A stretch of DNA of 64,000 nt from Rhodanobacter sp. B05 (lineage in GTDB: Bacteria > Pseudomonadota > Gammaproteobacteria > Xanthomonadales > Rhodanobacteraceae), in assembly GCF_002001085.1 (NCBI RefSeq), contig NZ_MUNU01000015.1, positions 62,001 to 126,000 of the forward strand. The letters are read 5' to 3'. Made by a program: the position numbers and the translations under genes. Positions within the stretch are counted from its first letter, which is position 1. Every line of letters begins with the position of its first letter. The notes below the pieces were generated by a model. The model was not told the origin of the DNA, searched no databases, and saw nothing but the letters and a program-made list of their open reading frames with translations. Of this stretch, positions 28,401 to 35,992 are shown piece after piece.

Positions 28401-28564
28401 GGCCGGTCGCCCGCATCCAGGCTCAGCTGCACCCGCGGGAACGACACGTTGGGAAACAGCGCCACCGGCATCAGGAACGCGCTGGCGATGCCGCCGAGCG
28501 CCAGCATCAGGGCCAGGAACAGCAGCGAGCGACGATGCAGTTGCATCCATGCGGTGAGGCTCAC
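25472..28564 (-). CDS. RND efflux transporter, inner-membrane pump subunit
   Basis: A 1030-residue AcrB-type proton antiporter with 12 membrane segments and two large periplasmic loops. The proton-relay aspartate pair is in TM4 (GLIIDDVIVMLEHI), and the N-terminal block FPRVQLSLDAGDRPADQM is typical. Overall pattern fits the hydrophobe/amphiphile side of RND pumps more than CzcA-type metal pumps, but with unusual helix 4 flanks (EHIMRR in place of ENVER), so the substrate is open. It forms a tripartite system with the two genes upstream and overlaps the adaptor gene by four bases. Confidence 0.9.
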   Translation of the reverse strand: MSLTAWMQLHRRSLLFLALMLALGGIASAFLMPVALFPNVSFPRVQLSLDAGDRPADQMAIAVTTPVEEAVRRVRGVRDVRSTTSRGSADIAITFDWGADMAAALQEVNGAASQVLPQLPPDTRLSTRRMDPTTFPVLAYSLRSHTLSPSALHDLAEYQLRPLLSGIDGVAQVQVQGGEVAEFHADVDPGKLRALNLSLAEVSAAVSHAATIQAMGRVSDHYKLYLLLADNQPKTVATLRGIVLRAGPGGVVRLGDVARVSLSHVPQWIRVNADGQDAVLLQVYQQPAGNSVQIAKDVKQRLADFAPQMPAGVKVANWYDQTQLVTGAASSVRDAILIGIVLAGLVLFVFLRNTRVILIALIVVPAVLAITVLLLRVLGMSFNMMTLGGMAAAVGLIIDDVIVMLEHIMRRLNQGEGHVHERIAAAAWEFTRPLTGSSAATVVIFLPLAFLTGVTGAFFKALSLTMASALIISYLLTWVAVPLLGERFLDRRHLAEHPPSRFTTRMMDGYQRVLDRWLKRPVLVLLLVLPLLLVGGFAYTRVNTGFMPKMDEGGFILDYLSKPGTSLEETNRLLNQVETIIRANPYVDTYSRRTGLQLGGGLTEANQGDFFVRLKSGSRPSTEEVMTQVRTAVEQQVPGLDIDLAQLMEDLIGDLVAVPQPIEVQLYGDDPDQLNTTAGKVAAAIGKINGVVGVLDGINPAGDALTVQVDPAKAALQGLDPVAVTDQVAAAIDGTVAAQLPVAGRLVGVRVRLPDGAHQRLDQVAALPIRAADGHLFPLSQVATLQQVQGQPEITRDNLKRMVAVTGRISGRSLGAVIVDVKHALAQPGLLPKGMYFQLGGVYQQQQQAFRGLTIVMLAAIALVFTLLLFLYESFRVALAIMAMPLLALPGVFTGLWLTGIELNISSMMGMTMIVGIVTEVAIFYFSEFQQAESEPAGRNLTLDGALHEAGKHRTRPILMSTLAAILTLLPLALALGQGSQMQQPLAVAIISGMLLQLPLVLLVMPVLYALLRRRDKAANQSSTGPALPG

Positions 28565-29622
28565 TTGGCCGACTCCCGCACCGCGTCACCGTCGTTGAGC
28601 TCATACACGCCCAGCACGATGATCTTCGCCTTCGCATCGAGCGGACCGTCCACGCCAACCGGGTCGCCCTGCGCACTGCGCAATTTCACATTGACTCGCT
28701 TGGCATGGCCTTGTTCGACCTGGAACAGGTAGTCGCCGTGCTCGTCGTGCAGCACGGCGGCACGCGGCACCGACCATGCGCTGAAGTCCGCGGTGCGGAT
28801 CTGCGCATCCAGCGGCGCGCCTGCCACCAGGCTGGCACTGGCGGTGGCCGGCAACTCGACCTGGGCGTTGAGCAGATGGGTCTGCGGATCGATCGACTGG
28901 CCAACCATGCGCAGCGTGCCGGCAAAGGTCTCCCTTGCGCCGTACACCGGCTGCAACTGCACCGACAGGCCCGGATGCAGCCGCGCGCCATCTTCCGGCT
29001 GCACGCCGAGCACGGCGAGCAGGGCGTGTGTCGGGGTGAAGCTGAGCAGGGGCGCATTCGCAGCGACCCGTTCGCCCAGCCCGACCTGCAAGCCGGTGAC
29101 CACGCCATCGGTTGGTGCGTCGATGGTTTCGGTGGCGGCGTCGCCACCGAGTGCGCGCTGTGCCGCGAGCGCCGACTGCGCATCGGCCAACGCCTTGCGC
29201 GCGGTCGCCAATTGCGATTGGGTGGCCAGTCGCTGCGATGCCAGTTGTTCGGTGCGCGCAAGCTCGCCGGTGGCCAGGCTCAACGCGGTCTGCGCCTGCT
29301 GATACGCGCTGCGCGCGACCGGATCCGGAGTGATCGTCAGCAGCGGCTGGCCGCGCTTCACACTCTGCCCCGCCGTCACTTGCAGTGCGCTGACCTGGCC
29401 GCCATGACCGAGGCTGATCGAACGCGCACGCTGCGGGTCGCCGGCCGCGCTGCCCCAGGCTTCGATGCTGTCGTGGAAGGTCTGCTGCACCGGTGCGGTG
29501 GTGGTGACCGCGACCGCGCCTGCGGCGGCTTCGTCGTCATCCGGCGCCGCCTTGCCGCAACCGGACAACAGGCCGCACAACAGGACGACGCACAGCACGG
29601 GCAGGGTGGCGGGACGATTCAT
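28561..29622 (-). CDS. RND efflux periplasmic adaptor (membrane fusion protein)
   Basis: A 353-residue HlyD-type adaptor. A lipobox LLSGC (about 19-23) predicts lipid anchoring in the inner membrane. It has a lipoyl/barrel-sandwich hybrid (SLGHGGQVSALQVTAGQSVKRGQPL ... IDAPTDGVVTGLQVGLGERV) split by a short alpha-hairpin, then a beta-barrel. It links the pump to the outer-membrane channel. It overlaps both neighbours in ATGA junctions, so all three proteins should be made together. Confidence 0.9.
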   Translation of the reverse strand: MNRPATLPVLCVVLLCGLLSGCGKAAPDDDEAAAGAVAVTTTAPVQQTFHDSIEAWGSAAGDPQRARSISLGHGGQVSALQVTAGQSVKRGQPLLTITPDPVARSAYQQAQTALSLATGELARTEQLASQRLATQSQLATARKALADAQSALAAQRALGGDAATETIDAPTDGVVTGLQVGLGERVAANAPLLSFTPTHALLAVLGVQPEDGARLHPGLSVQLQPVYGARETFAGTLRMVGQSIDPQTHLLNAQVELPATASASLVAGAPLDAQIRTADFSAWSVPRAAVLHDEHGDYLFQVEQGHAKRVNVKLRSAQGDPVGVDGPLDAKAKIIVLGVYELNDGDAVRESAK

Positions 29623-31055
29623 GGCGTGGATGCTTGCGTGGAGACGGGAGAGTGGGTGGCCAGGTCGGTGTTGCCGAGCAGCGCTTCCAGCGCGATCGAT
29701 TGCATGGCGCGCTGCTGTTGCGTAGCCAGCAGGTCGAGATCGGCGCCGAGCGCGTTGCTGCGGATCGCCAGATAGGTCGGCCAGTCCAGCGTGCCGGCCT
29801 GCCAGGCGCGTTCGGCGGATGCGCGGGCCTGGTCGAGTTGCCGCGAATGTGCGGTGAGCGTGGCGAGTTGGCCGTCCAGCGTGGCCAAGTCGCGGCTGAT
29901 CCGCTGCATGTCGCTGCGCGTGCCGAGCACGCGCGCCGCGTAGTCGTCATGCAGTTGCTGGCGGGTCGCCCGTTCGATCGCGATGTTGCCACGGTTGCGG
30001 TCGAACAGCGGCAGGGTGATGCCGATGCTGAGGCCGTTGGTGTACACCGCGCTGGTATCCCGCGCGGTGTTGAAGCCGATGTTCAGCGCAGGAAACTGGG
30101 CCAGGATCGCGCTGCGCACCCTGGCCTGCTGCGACTGGTAGCCGGCCTGCAAGGCCAGCAGATCCGGGCGTCGCCGCGGCAGGTCGTCGAGCGCCGTCTG
30201 CACCTGCGCCGGCGTGGGCCGGCTGGCATAGGGCGCGCCGACCAGGTCGAGCTGCGCCGTCGGCGCCAGGCCCAGCAGCAGGTGCAGATCGCTCTGTGCC
30301 TGATGCAGCGCGATCGCCGTATCGGCCAGCCGCTTGTGTACATCGGCAGCGGCATTCAAGCCGGCGCTGGCGCTGTCGTAGGTGAGGTTGCCCGCCTGCA
30401 GCGCGGCGTGGATATAGCCGCTGACCGTGGCCAGGGCGTCCTGCTCGCGTGCGAGCCGTGCCTGCTGCGCGCGCAGGTTCGATACCTGGTCGAACAGCAG
30501 CCGCGCCTGCGCCACCGTCTGCCACTCGGCCCACAGCAGGTCGAGGTTGACCTGGCTGACCTGGTTGCGCGCCGCCGCGCGGCGCGAGGAACGCGTCAGC
30601 AACGCGCTGATGTCCTCGCTGAGGCCAAGGCTGTAGGCGGTGCTGAGGCCGGTACCGGACTGGCGTGGGAAATCCGCCGACAAGGCCAGTTGCGGATCGG
30701 GCAGCAGGCCCGCGGCAAATGCCTGCGCCCGCGCGATGCCCAGCTCGTCGCGCTTGAGTCGCAGCTCGGGGCTGTTGGCCACGGCCAGCATCGCGACCTC
30801 GGTAACGTCCAGTCCGTCACTCGGGTCGAACCGATGGCTCGACGCGATTGGCATCGACATGCCGGCCGTGGGTGCGGTGAGCTGCGCCACGCTGTTTGCT
30901 CCGCGACCATCGCTCAGTGCCAGGCTCGTGTAGCTAGCGCAGCCGGATAGAGTTGGCGCGGTGGCGACTATCAGACTCACGAGTACTCCGACCCGTGACC
31001 ACACTGGCGCCCCGGTCTGTCGGCCTGCCACCCTGATTGTTGACAGCTTTCCCAC
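29619..31055 (-). CDS. TolC-family outer-membrane efflux lipoprotein
   Basis: A protein of about 478 residues with two outer-membrane efflux repeats of long coiled-coil helices (for example ELRLKRDELGIARAQAFAAG). The signal peptide ends in a lipobox TLSGCAS, so it is a lipid-anchored channel of the NodT/OprM type. I prefer the GTG at 31055 because GGGAG lies eight bases upstream; an ATG 12 codons earlier (31091) is the alternative. It is the first gene of the efflux operon. Confidence 0.85.
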   Translation of the reverse strand: MGKLSTIRVAGRQTGAPVWSRVGVLVSLIVATAPTLSGCASYTSLALSDGRGANSVAQLTAPTAGMSMPIASSHRFDPSDGLDVTEVAMLAVANSPELRLKRDELGIARAQAFAAGLLPDPQLALSADFPRQSGTGLSTAYSLGLSEDISALLTRSSRRAAARNQVSQVNLDLLWAEWQTVAQARLLFDQVSNLRAQQARLAREQDALATVSGYIHAALQAGNLTYDSASAGLNAAADVHKRLADTAIALHQAQSDLHLLLGLAPTAQLDLVGAPYASRPTPAQVQTALDDLPRRRPDLLALQAGYQSQQARVRSAILAQFPALNIGFNTARDTSAVYTNGLSIGITLPLFDRNRGNIAIERATRQQLHDDYAARVLGTRSDMQRISRDLATLDGQLATLTAHSRQLDQARASAERAWQAGTLDWPTYLAIRSNALGADLDLLATQQQRAMQSIALEALLGNTDLATHSPVSTQASTP

Positions 31056-31715
31056 CAATCGGACTCCCTTGTGATATTTCGCTGCGACCATGCGCAGCGG
31101 TCAGATGTCCGCCCAAGCTATCGGGGCCGGCTTTGGATTTGCTTATTCGTGACCGGATTCTCCGTCGGACCAGGGCAAAACCCGCGTCTGCAGGCAGTCT
31201 GGTCGAGTTCGTGTGGATCGATGGTTCTGCTGGCGATGCCCGCCGTGTTGCGGGCGACCGACATCAGTGTTCTGGTGACGACGATCTGCTTGACCGGCGT
31301 GGACTCCAGCGGAGTTCGCAGCTTGCTGCTTGAAGCGGATCTCTTGTGGTGCTGGTGTCACAGGTTCTGACCAGATGTACTTGGTGCGGATGGCGCATGG
31401 TTTCTCCTGTCTTCCACCCTTGGGAATTCCCGCCGCGCCCCGCCGATTCTCATGCGATCAGATTTTATCCCGCGTGCGCTCGTCGGCGGCGCAATCGATA
31501 ACGCCCCGAACATAGGCCGCAAAGCTCAATCGAGGCTGAAAGTCAGATGAAGAGAAATTCAGATTTGAGATCCCCTTATGAAAAAGGGGTCTTCGTGGAA
31601 ACGTGTGGATGAATTTGGCGTAGTGATCGTGGTGTAACCCAGGCAGCGCAATGCATTGCAGCTTTCAGCGCGCCCCTGAAATTGGGATCGAAGTCTGGCA
31701 ACCACTTGCGCAGTT
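31056..31715. other. Intergenic region upstream of the efflux operon
   Basis: About 660 bases with only short open frames of no recognisable family. It must contain the promoter of the efflux operon. It carries one copy of a 40-base element also found upstream of the TonB receptor at 44120 (see 31522-31561) and a small stem CCCCTT ... AAGGGG at about 31570-31588 near the end of the next minus-strand gene. AT-richer patches suggest a decayed insertion, but I cannot name it. Confidence 0.5.
31522..31561. repeat. 40-base element, copy 1 (second copy at 47365-47404)
   Basis: Starts AAGCTC and contains GCTGAAAGTCAGATGA and GAAATTCA. It aligns without gaps to 47365-47404, with the strongest matches in AAGCTC, GCTGAAA-TCA and AAATTCA. 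Function unknown; a shared regulatory site or the scar of a small mobile element are both possible. Confidence 0.5.
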
Positions 31716-32603
31716 TCACGGCGCAACCTCGGAAGCGGCGAGTTCGTCGGCGAGTGCGGCCACCCCTTCGGCGCGTATGTTCTTCTTGTTCTTGCTGAAA
31801 GCCATCCACGCAGCATCGGTGGTCAGGTCTGCGCGCACCTTCGCCTTGACCTGTTCACGGCGTGCGAGCGCTGCATCGTTGCGATAGCGGAGGACGATCA
31901 AGGTCGTCCATGGCCGGCCGGCCGGATAGATGCTGGTCAAGACATCATAGCTGTCGAGGATGCCCTGGGCGATCCATCCCTTGAATTGGGGAATGGTGTA
32001 GCCATCGAGATAGCTCTGATATTCGTCCGCTGACACGTGCGCGACATAGGGCACAACCAACACCGCCGAATCGCTTGCAGTGCGCGATCCACCGGCATCA
32101 ACGCGCTCGACTGGCGTTGTCGTCACGGACTGAACGAGCGCAAGCGCGCCCGCAGAAAGGCCGCCCACCGAGTTACTTTCAAGCGAATTCCACCGCGCGA
32201 GAGCGGCGTCATCGCGGAAGTCCAGAATTTCCATCACGTCCCATTGACCATCATCCGCATAACGGGAAGCCAACAGCCGATAGCCGGCCAACAGTCCATG
32301 TTCCTTCCATTTCCGCAGCCGCGTTGCCTGGATGTCGGTCATAAGCTTTTGGAACGCGGGTCGGTCAGCGGGCTTGACCTTGAACGCCAGGGTCAGCACT
32401 GGATCCATCGCCCTGGCTGCGGCCGCCTGGTCTGGCGCCGTCTGCGTGGGGGCAGGCATCCCTGCGGCGAGTCCGGATGCAAGTCCAAGCACAAGCACAA
32501 GCACAAGCACAAGCACAAGCACAAGCACAAGGCCAAGCCGGTGACGGGGGTACTGTGATCGCCAATGCATAGTCATCATCCTCATCCTCATCCTCTTACC
32601 CAT
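31716..32603 (-). CDS. Exported protein with two tandem ferredoxin-fold-like domains and a simple-repeat signal peptide
   Basis: About 295 residues. The signal peptide has a core of seven Leu-Val repeats coded by a CTTGTG hexamer array. The mature part holds two related halves: LTLAFKVKPADRPAFQKLM ... WDVMEILDFRDDAALARWN and VPYVAHVSADEYQSYLDGY ... WTTLIVLRYRNDAALARREQ. Each looks like a dimeric alpha/beta-barrel (NIPSNAP/EthD-like) domain, so the protein could form one barrel by itself. No function can be given. Several ATG codons lie in the first 12 positions (MGKRMRMRMMTM); the true start may be a few codons later, after AGGATGAGG. Confidence 0.65.
   Translation of the reverse strand: MGKRMRMRMMTMHWRSQYPRHRLGLVLVLVLVLVLVLVLGLASGLAAGMPAPTQTAPDQAAAARAMDPVLTLAFKVKPADRPAFQKLMTDIQATRLRKWKEHGLLAGYRLLASRYADDGQWDVMEILDFRDDAALARWNSLESNSVGGLSAGALALVQSVTTTPVERVDAGGSRTASDSAVLVVPYVAHVSADEYQSYLDGYTIPQFKGWIAQGILDSYDVLTSIYPAGRPWTTLIVLRYRNDAALARREQVKAKVRADLTTDAAWMAFSKNKKNIRAEGVAALADELAASEVAP
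32486..32531. repeat. Hexanucleotide tandem repeat (CAAGCA)7 in a signal peptide
   Basis: Seven perfect CAAGCA units plus a partial eighth. On the coding (minus) strand this is CTTGTG, read as Leu-Val, in the hydrophobic core of the signal peptide of the gene at 31716-32603. Six-base units keep the reading frame, so slippage would change the length of the hydrophobic core without breaking the gene. Confidence 0.9.
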
Positions 32604-32882
32604 CGCTTCGCTTTGTCTCGCACTGAGCTTTCGCTCGCGGGTGAAAATTGATCGTCTCTGCGTGATTTGCAATTGATGATGGTCTTGCAGCGACAAGTTG
32701 AAGGTCAGTGTGGGTTGTGGATTGCCCGCGTGAGCCAATGCCAAAGAGGCATGATCAGCCTGCTGGGACCGGACGCCTACATTCGTCACCTTGCTCTTGC
32801 TCGTCTCGTTCCTGTGGAAGCAAGGTTGTGTCGCAATGGCCATGAGTGCGATGAGGAAGATGTCTTTACCGGGCGCTCGCAG

Positions 32883-33473
32883 TCATTCGTCCTGCGCATC
32901 CATGCTCATCCCTGAATCCATGTGTGTGGCGGTCGCTCGGCGCCAGATCGGCAACATGCCGCACAGTGTGCTGTCGCGCAGTATGAAGTGATGCACCAGC
33001 GCAATGGCGGCGTGGGCACCCGCCAGATACATCAATGCGTTTCCGAGTGTTTCGTGGATACGCAAAAGCTGTTTTGAAAAGACCTTGTCAGGCACCGGCG
33101 CATGCGGCAGAGCAATGCCGAGAAAATTCCAGGCTTCGGGCGACCACAATCGGTTGGCGATGCCGAGCAGCGGCAGGGCAAGCAGCAATACGTACAACAC
33201 GAATTGCATCAGCTGGGCGAGCCAGTCCTGCCACGTGGGCAACGGTGGAAAAATATGCGGGCGCCCACCACGTCGACGCATAATCACCCGCGGCAACATC
33301 ACCAGCAAGATCGCTATGCCGAATTGCATGTGGGCCCACTTGAATTGCGCTTGAATGACCGATCCCTTGGGTGACCAATTATGTGCGTAGATCAGAATCA
33401 GGGTGACGGTGACAAGAATGAAAACAAGCCAGTGCAGCCGACGAGTCCAGGTTGAATAGTGCGAGGTGTTCAT
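32883..33473 (-). CDS. Cytochrome b561 family protein, second copy
   Basis: A 196-residue four-helix inner-membrane cytochrome. Likely heme-ligand histidines are in RRLHWLVF, KWAHMQFG, RIHETLGN and ALVHHFILRD. It has the same fold as the protein at 9767 but diverges strongly, so it is a separate lineage. The C-terminus ends in an unusual acidic Met-rich tail (HMDSGMSMDAQDE). It lies between the repeat-bearing exported protein and the TonB/PstS-like operon, on the same strand, with 440 bp of gene-free DNA upstream. Confidence 0.85.
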   Translation of the reverse strand: MNTSHYSTWTRRLHWLVFILVTVTLILIYAHNWSPKGSVIQAQFKWAHMQFGIAILLVMLPRVIMRRRGGRPHIFPPLPTWQDWLAQLMQFVLYVLLLALPLLGIANRLWSPEAWNFLGIALPHAPVPDKVFSKQLLRIHETLGNALMYLAGAHAAIALVHHFILRDSTLCGMLPIWRRATATHMDSGMSMDAQDE

Positions 33474-33913
33474 GGTGACTCCAGGAATCGTGGCACAAAT
33501 ATGGCGGAAATTTGGAAGTTGAGTGTCATGAGAGGGAGGGCCGAAAGACGAGCAGGACGACGAGCGACCTGATCATGGTGGTTCCTGCGGCGGCGATCCC
33601 GAAGCGGCGCGAGTGTATTGTCCGTGGTGGCGACCGTGATGGAGGATCTGATGAGTCACCGCAGCGCGGCTGCCCGCTGCACCCAGCCCGCGCACTGCGG
33701 GGTAGGTCGGCGGTTCTGCGGCCATGGCCAACAGACCGGTATGGCGCCGCTCAACTGCGCAGGTGAAGGTCGGCGATCCTTTCCATAGCGTGTGCGCGCC
33801 GAAGCGCATGAGCAGTGGGCTGTCGCTGTTTTTGCGCATACACACTTGCTCGAATGATGAGGTTCTGGACCCTGGAGCATCGCCTGCGCGCATGATGGCT
33901 GGGTGCACCGCGT
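33474..33913. other. Intergenic region without a recognisable gene
   Basis: About 440 bases between the b561 gene and the end of the tandem PstS-like gene. Open frames on both strands show no family resemblance. The promoter of the b561 gene is presumably here. I see no clear terminator after the PstS-like gene. Confidence 0.5.
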
Positions 33914-35926
33914 TCATGATCCGCAGTGCATGTGGTTGAGACGGCGCAATTCCGATACCACCCGGGAAGGGCTCAGCGGCAGGTAACCGGGTGCCGAGGC
34001 GCTGATCAGTGACTGCCCCACAGGCGACCACGCCGCACGCAGGTACTGGCACAGCAGTGCAGCAGAGCGCGGATCGTTGTATGCGCGGATGTAGATGTAG
34101 AGATAGCGGTCAAGTGGATACCGACCCGAGACAAGGTCGTCGCGCGAGCCGAACGAGACCTCACTGCCACCGGGGAGGGCGAGGCTCACTACGCGGACCT
34201 TATCGTTTGCCTGATTCAGATCGCCCACGCACAGCGCATCGCTATCAGTCGCGGCTTGATCGAGCGCCAAGGTTGACTCGCGGAAGCCGAGATAGTCCAC
34301 CGCATACGGCTGGCCATCAAGGGCGTGTCGCCTGAAATAGACGCCCAGAGCCGTCGAAGCCGCCGGCCCGCAGGGATGAATCGGCCGCGTCGCCCATTCT
34401 CCGGTCAGACCAAGCTGCGACCATTGTCGGATACTTTGGGGCCTAGCGAAGACTTCACGCAGCTGCTGCAAGTTGACGACTGCGAGTGGATTGCCGCGAT
34501 GGACGTAGATTGCCAACGGTGAAGAACGCGCAAGTGGATTGAGCGCCGCGTGGGCGACGCGAAACTTGACCGGGTCGGCTCCCGTCGCCTTCCGATAGTC
34601 AGCCAGTTCGGCGGCGGAAAACTCAGCTCCCATCGGAGCGAACAAGCTGGTGCCGGCTGCCAGCGCGGCAGGTGCGGTGCGTGTTCCCTTGAGCACGAGA
34701 TCGAAGCGAACGCCGGGATGAGTGACCTCGAACTGTCGATCCAGTGCTTCCAGCATCCAGCGCATATCGTTGTAACCGACTACCCGGATGGCGCCGTCGG
34801 GCTCAGCGTAGGCTTCGCCGGGCAGCGCACTGACTGGACGCACGGGAGGTGGCTGCACTGGGTTGCAGCCGCCGTGCTGCAACGCCTGTCGGGACACGCG
34901 AAGTTGTCGCGCCGTAAGCGGCTCGAAGTGCATTGAGTTGCGTGCGATCTGCTGCTGACCGTCGGCACCAAGTACGAAGGAGAGAAACGCGCATGTCTGC
35001 GGTGACAGCCAGCCGCGGTCGGTCCGCGCCAGCCCGAGGTAGATCTGCCGGGACAACGGATAGCGCGCCGATGCCACGGTGGCTGGATTACCGGCGACAT
35101 AGTGCCCGTCCATGGTCGCTGCCAGCGCGACAGGATGCACGGCGGGAACGGCATAGCCAAAGCCGCTGTAACCGACACCGTCAGGGTCCTGACTCACTCG
35201 CTGCACGATGGCACTCAGGGCGCTCTGTCCGGGGGTATCGGTCTGCACGCGCAGGTCCGTACGCCAAGGTCGGCCCTGCAGCACGCGACGATCCAGAAAG
35301 TTCACGATGCCCGGCGGGTTGCCGTTGCTGCGCCGCGGGGTCATGCCGTACAGGTGGATTGGCTGCGCCGTCCACGGACCACGCAGACCCAGCTGTCCCC
35401 ACCTTCGCAGCGGCCGTCCGTCGCTGCTGCCCGAAAACAAGGTGGCCAACTGCGCCATGGTCAAACCGCGCAGCGGATTGGCGCGGTTGACGTACACCGC
35501 GATGGCGAAGGTGCCGTGCGGCGCGGCGTAGCTGCCGCCAGCCACCGGTACCAGGACCGGGGTGCCACTCTGCGCCACGCGCAGCGCAGCCGATTCGGCA
35601 GGAAAGGGCTCGCGCGCGAAGGTGACGCAATTGACGTGACCGGCAAGCATGGCCGTCACGCCGGCAGCAGAAAAGTGGGTGGTGTCCGCCACCCGGATCG
35701 GCACGTCAGGCCGACGCGCAGTGAATGCCTTGGCCCACGCCGCAACCAGCGGCTGCATCGTGCTGGCGCCGATGCAATACAGGCTGTCCGTCGTGGCTGC
35801 AGACGTCGCCGCGATGCTCGTTGCGGCCACCACGCTTGCCGCGCCACATGGGCTGACACCAAGCAGCGCGACAGCTATGGTCCACGCCGTCCGCGCCAGC
35901 CCGTGTGAGTGCCCGACACCGAACAT
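33914..35926 (-). CDS. Secreted protein with two tandem PstS-like binding domains
   Basis: A 670-residue protein with a signal peptide (about 1-30). Domain 1 (about 48-350) opens CIGASTMQPLVAAWAKAF and contains VNRANPLRGLTMAQLATLF and DPDGVGYSGFGY, all typical of phosphate-type periplasmic binding proteins. Domain 2 (about 375-660) repeats the pattern: IRVVGYNDMRWMLEALDRQF, VHRGNPLAVVNLQQLREVF and RYPLDRYLYIYI. The serine/glycine loop that holds phosphate in PstS is not conserved in either domain, so the ligand may differ. No ABC permease or ATPase is near. It is the last gene of a five-gene operon, 66 bp after the previous one. Confidence 0.82.
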   Translation of the reverse strand: MFGVGHSHGLARTAWTIAVALLGVSPCGAASVVAATSIAATSAATTDSLYCIGASTMQPLVAAWAKAFTARRPDVPIRVADTTHFSAAGVTAMLAGHVNCVTFAREPFPAESAALRVAQSGTPVLVPVAGGSYAAPHGTFAIAVYVNRANPLRGLTMAQLATLFSGSSDGRPLRRWGQLGLRGPWTAQPIHLYGMTPRRSNGNPPGIVNFLDRRVLQGRPWRTDLRVQTDTPGQSALSAIVQRVSQDPDGVGYSGFGYAVPAVHPVALAATMDGHYVAGNPATVASARYPLSRQIYLGLARTDRGWLSPQTCAFLSFVLGADGQQQIARNSMHFEPLTARQLRVSRQALQHGGCNPVQPPPVRPVSALPGEAYAEPDGAIRVVGYNDMRWMLEALDRQFEVTHPGVRFDLVLKGTRTAPAALAAGTSLFAPMGAEFSAAELADYRKATGADPVKFRVAHAALNPLARSSPLAIYVHRGNPLAVVNLQQLREVFARPQSIRQWSQLGLTGEWATRPIHPCGPAASTALGVYFRRHALDGQPYAVDYLGFRESTLALDQAATDSDALCVGDLNQANDKVRVVSLALPGGSEVSFGSRDDLVSGRYPLDRYLYIYIRAYNDPRSAALLCQYLRAAWSPVGQSLISASAPGYLPLSPSRVVSELRRLNHMHCGS

Positions 35927-35992
35927 CAGCGGCGATTCCGACGGCCGAGGTATCGACCCCGTTGTTCCGCCAGTCGCCGCCAGGCCGGCATG

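Noticed and set aside
25502-28732. Very long open frame on the plus strand opposite the RND pump gene
   Set aside because: It is antisense to a clear RND transporter; its translation is low-complexity (His, Arg, Gln, Asp-rich) and matches no family. Such frames are usual in GC-rich DNA.
32486-32531. Tandem repeat as a possible CRISPR array
   Set aside because: Units are six bases without spacers and lie within a coding signal peptide. No CRISPR array or cas gene was seen anywhere in the window.
33573-34052. Minus-strand frame of about 160 codons after the tandem PstS-like gene
   Set aside because: No signal, domain or ribosome site recognised, and it runs over the end of the PstS-like gene in another frame.
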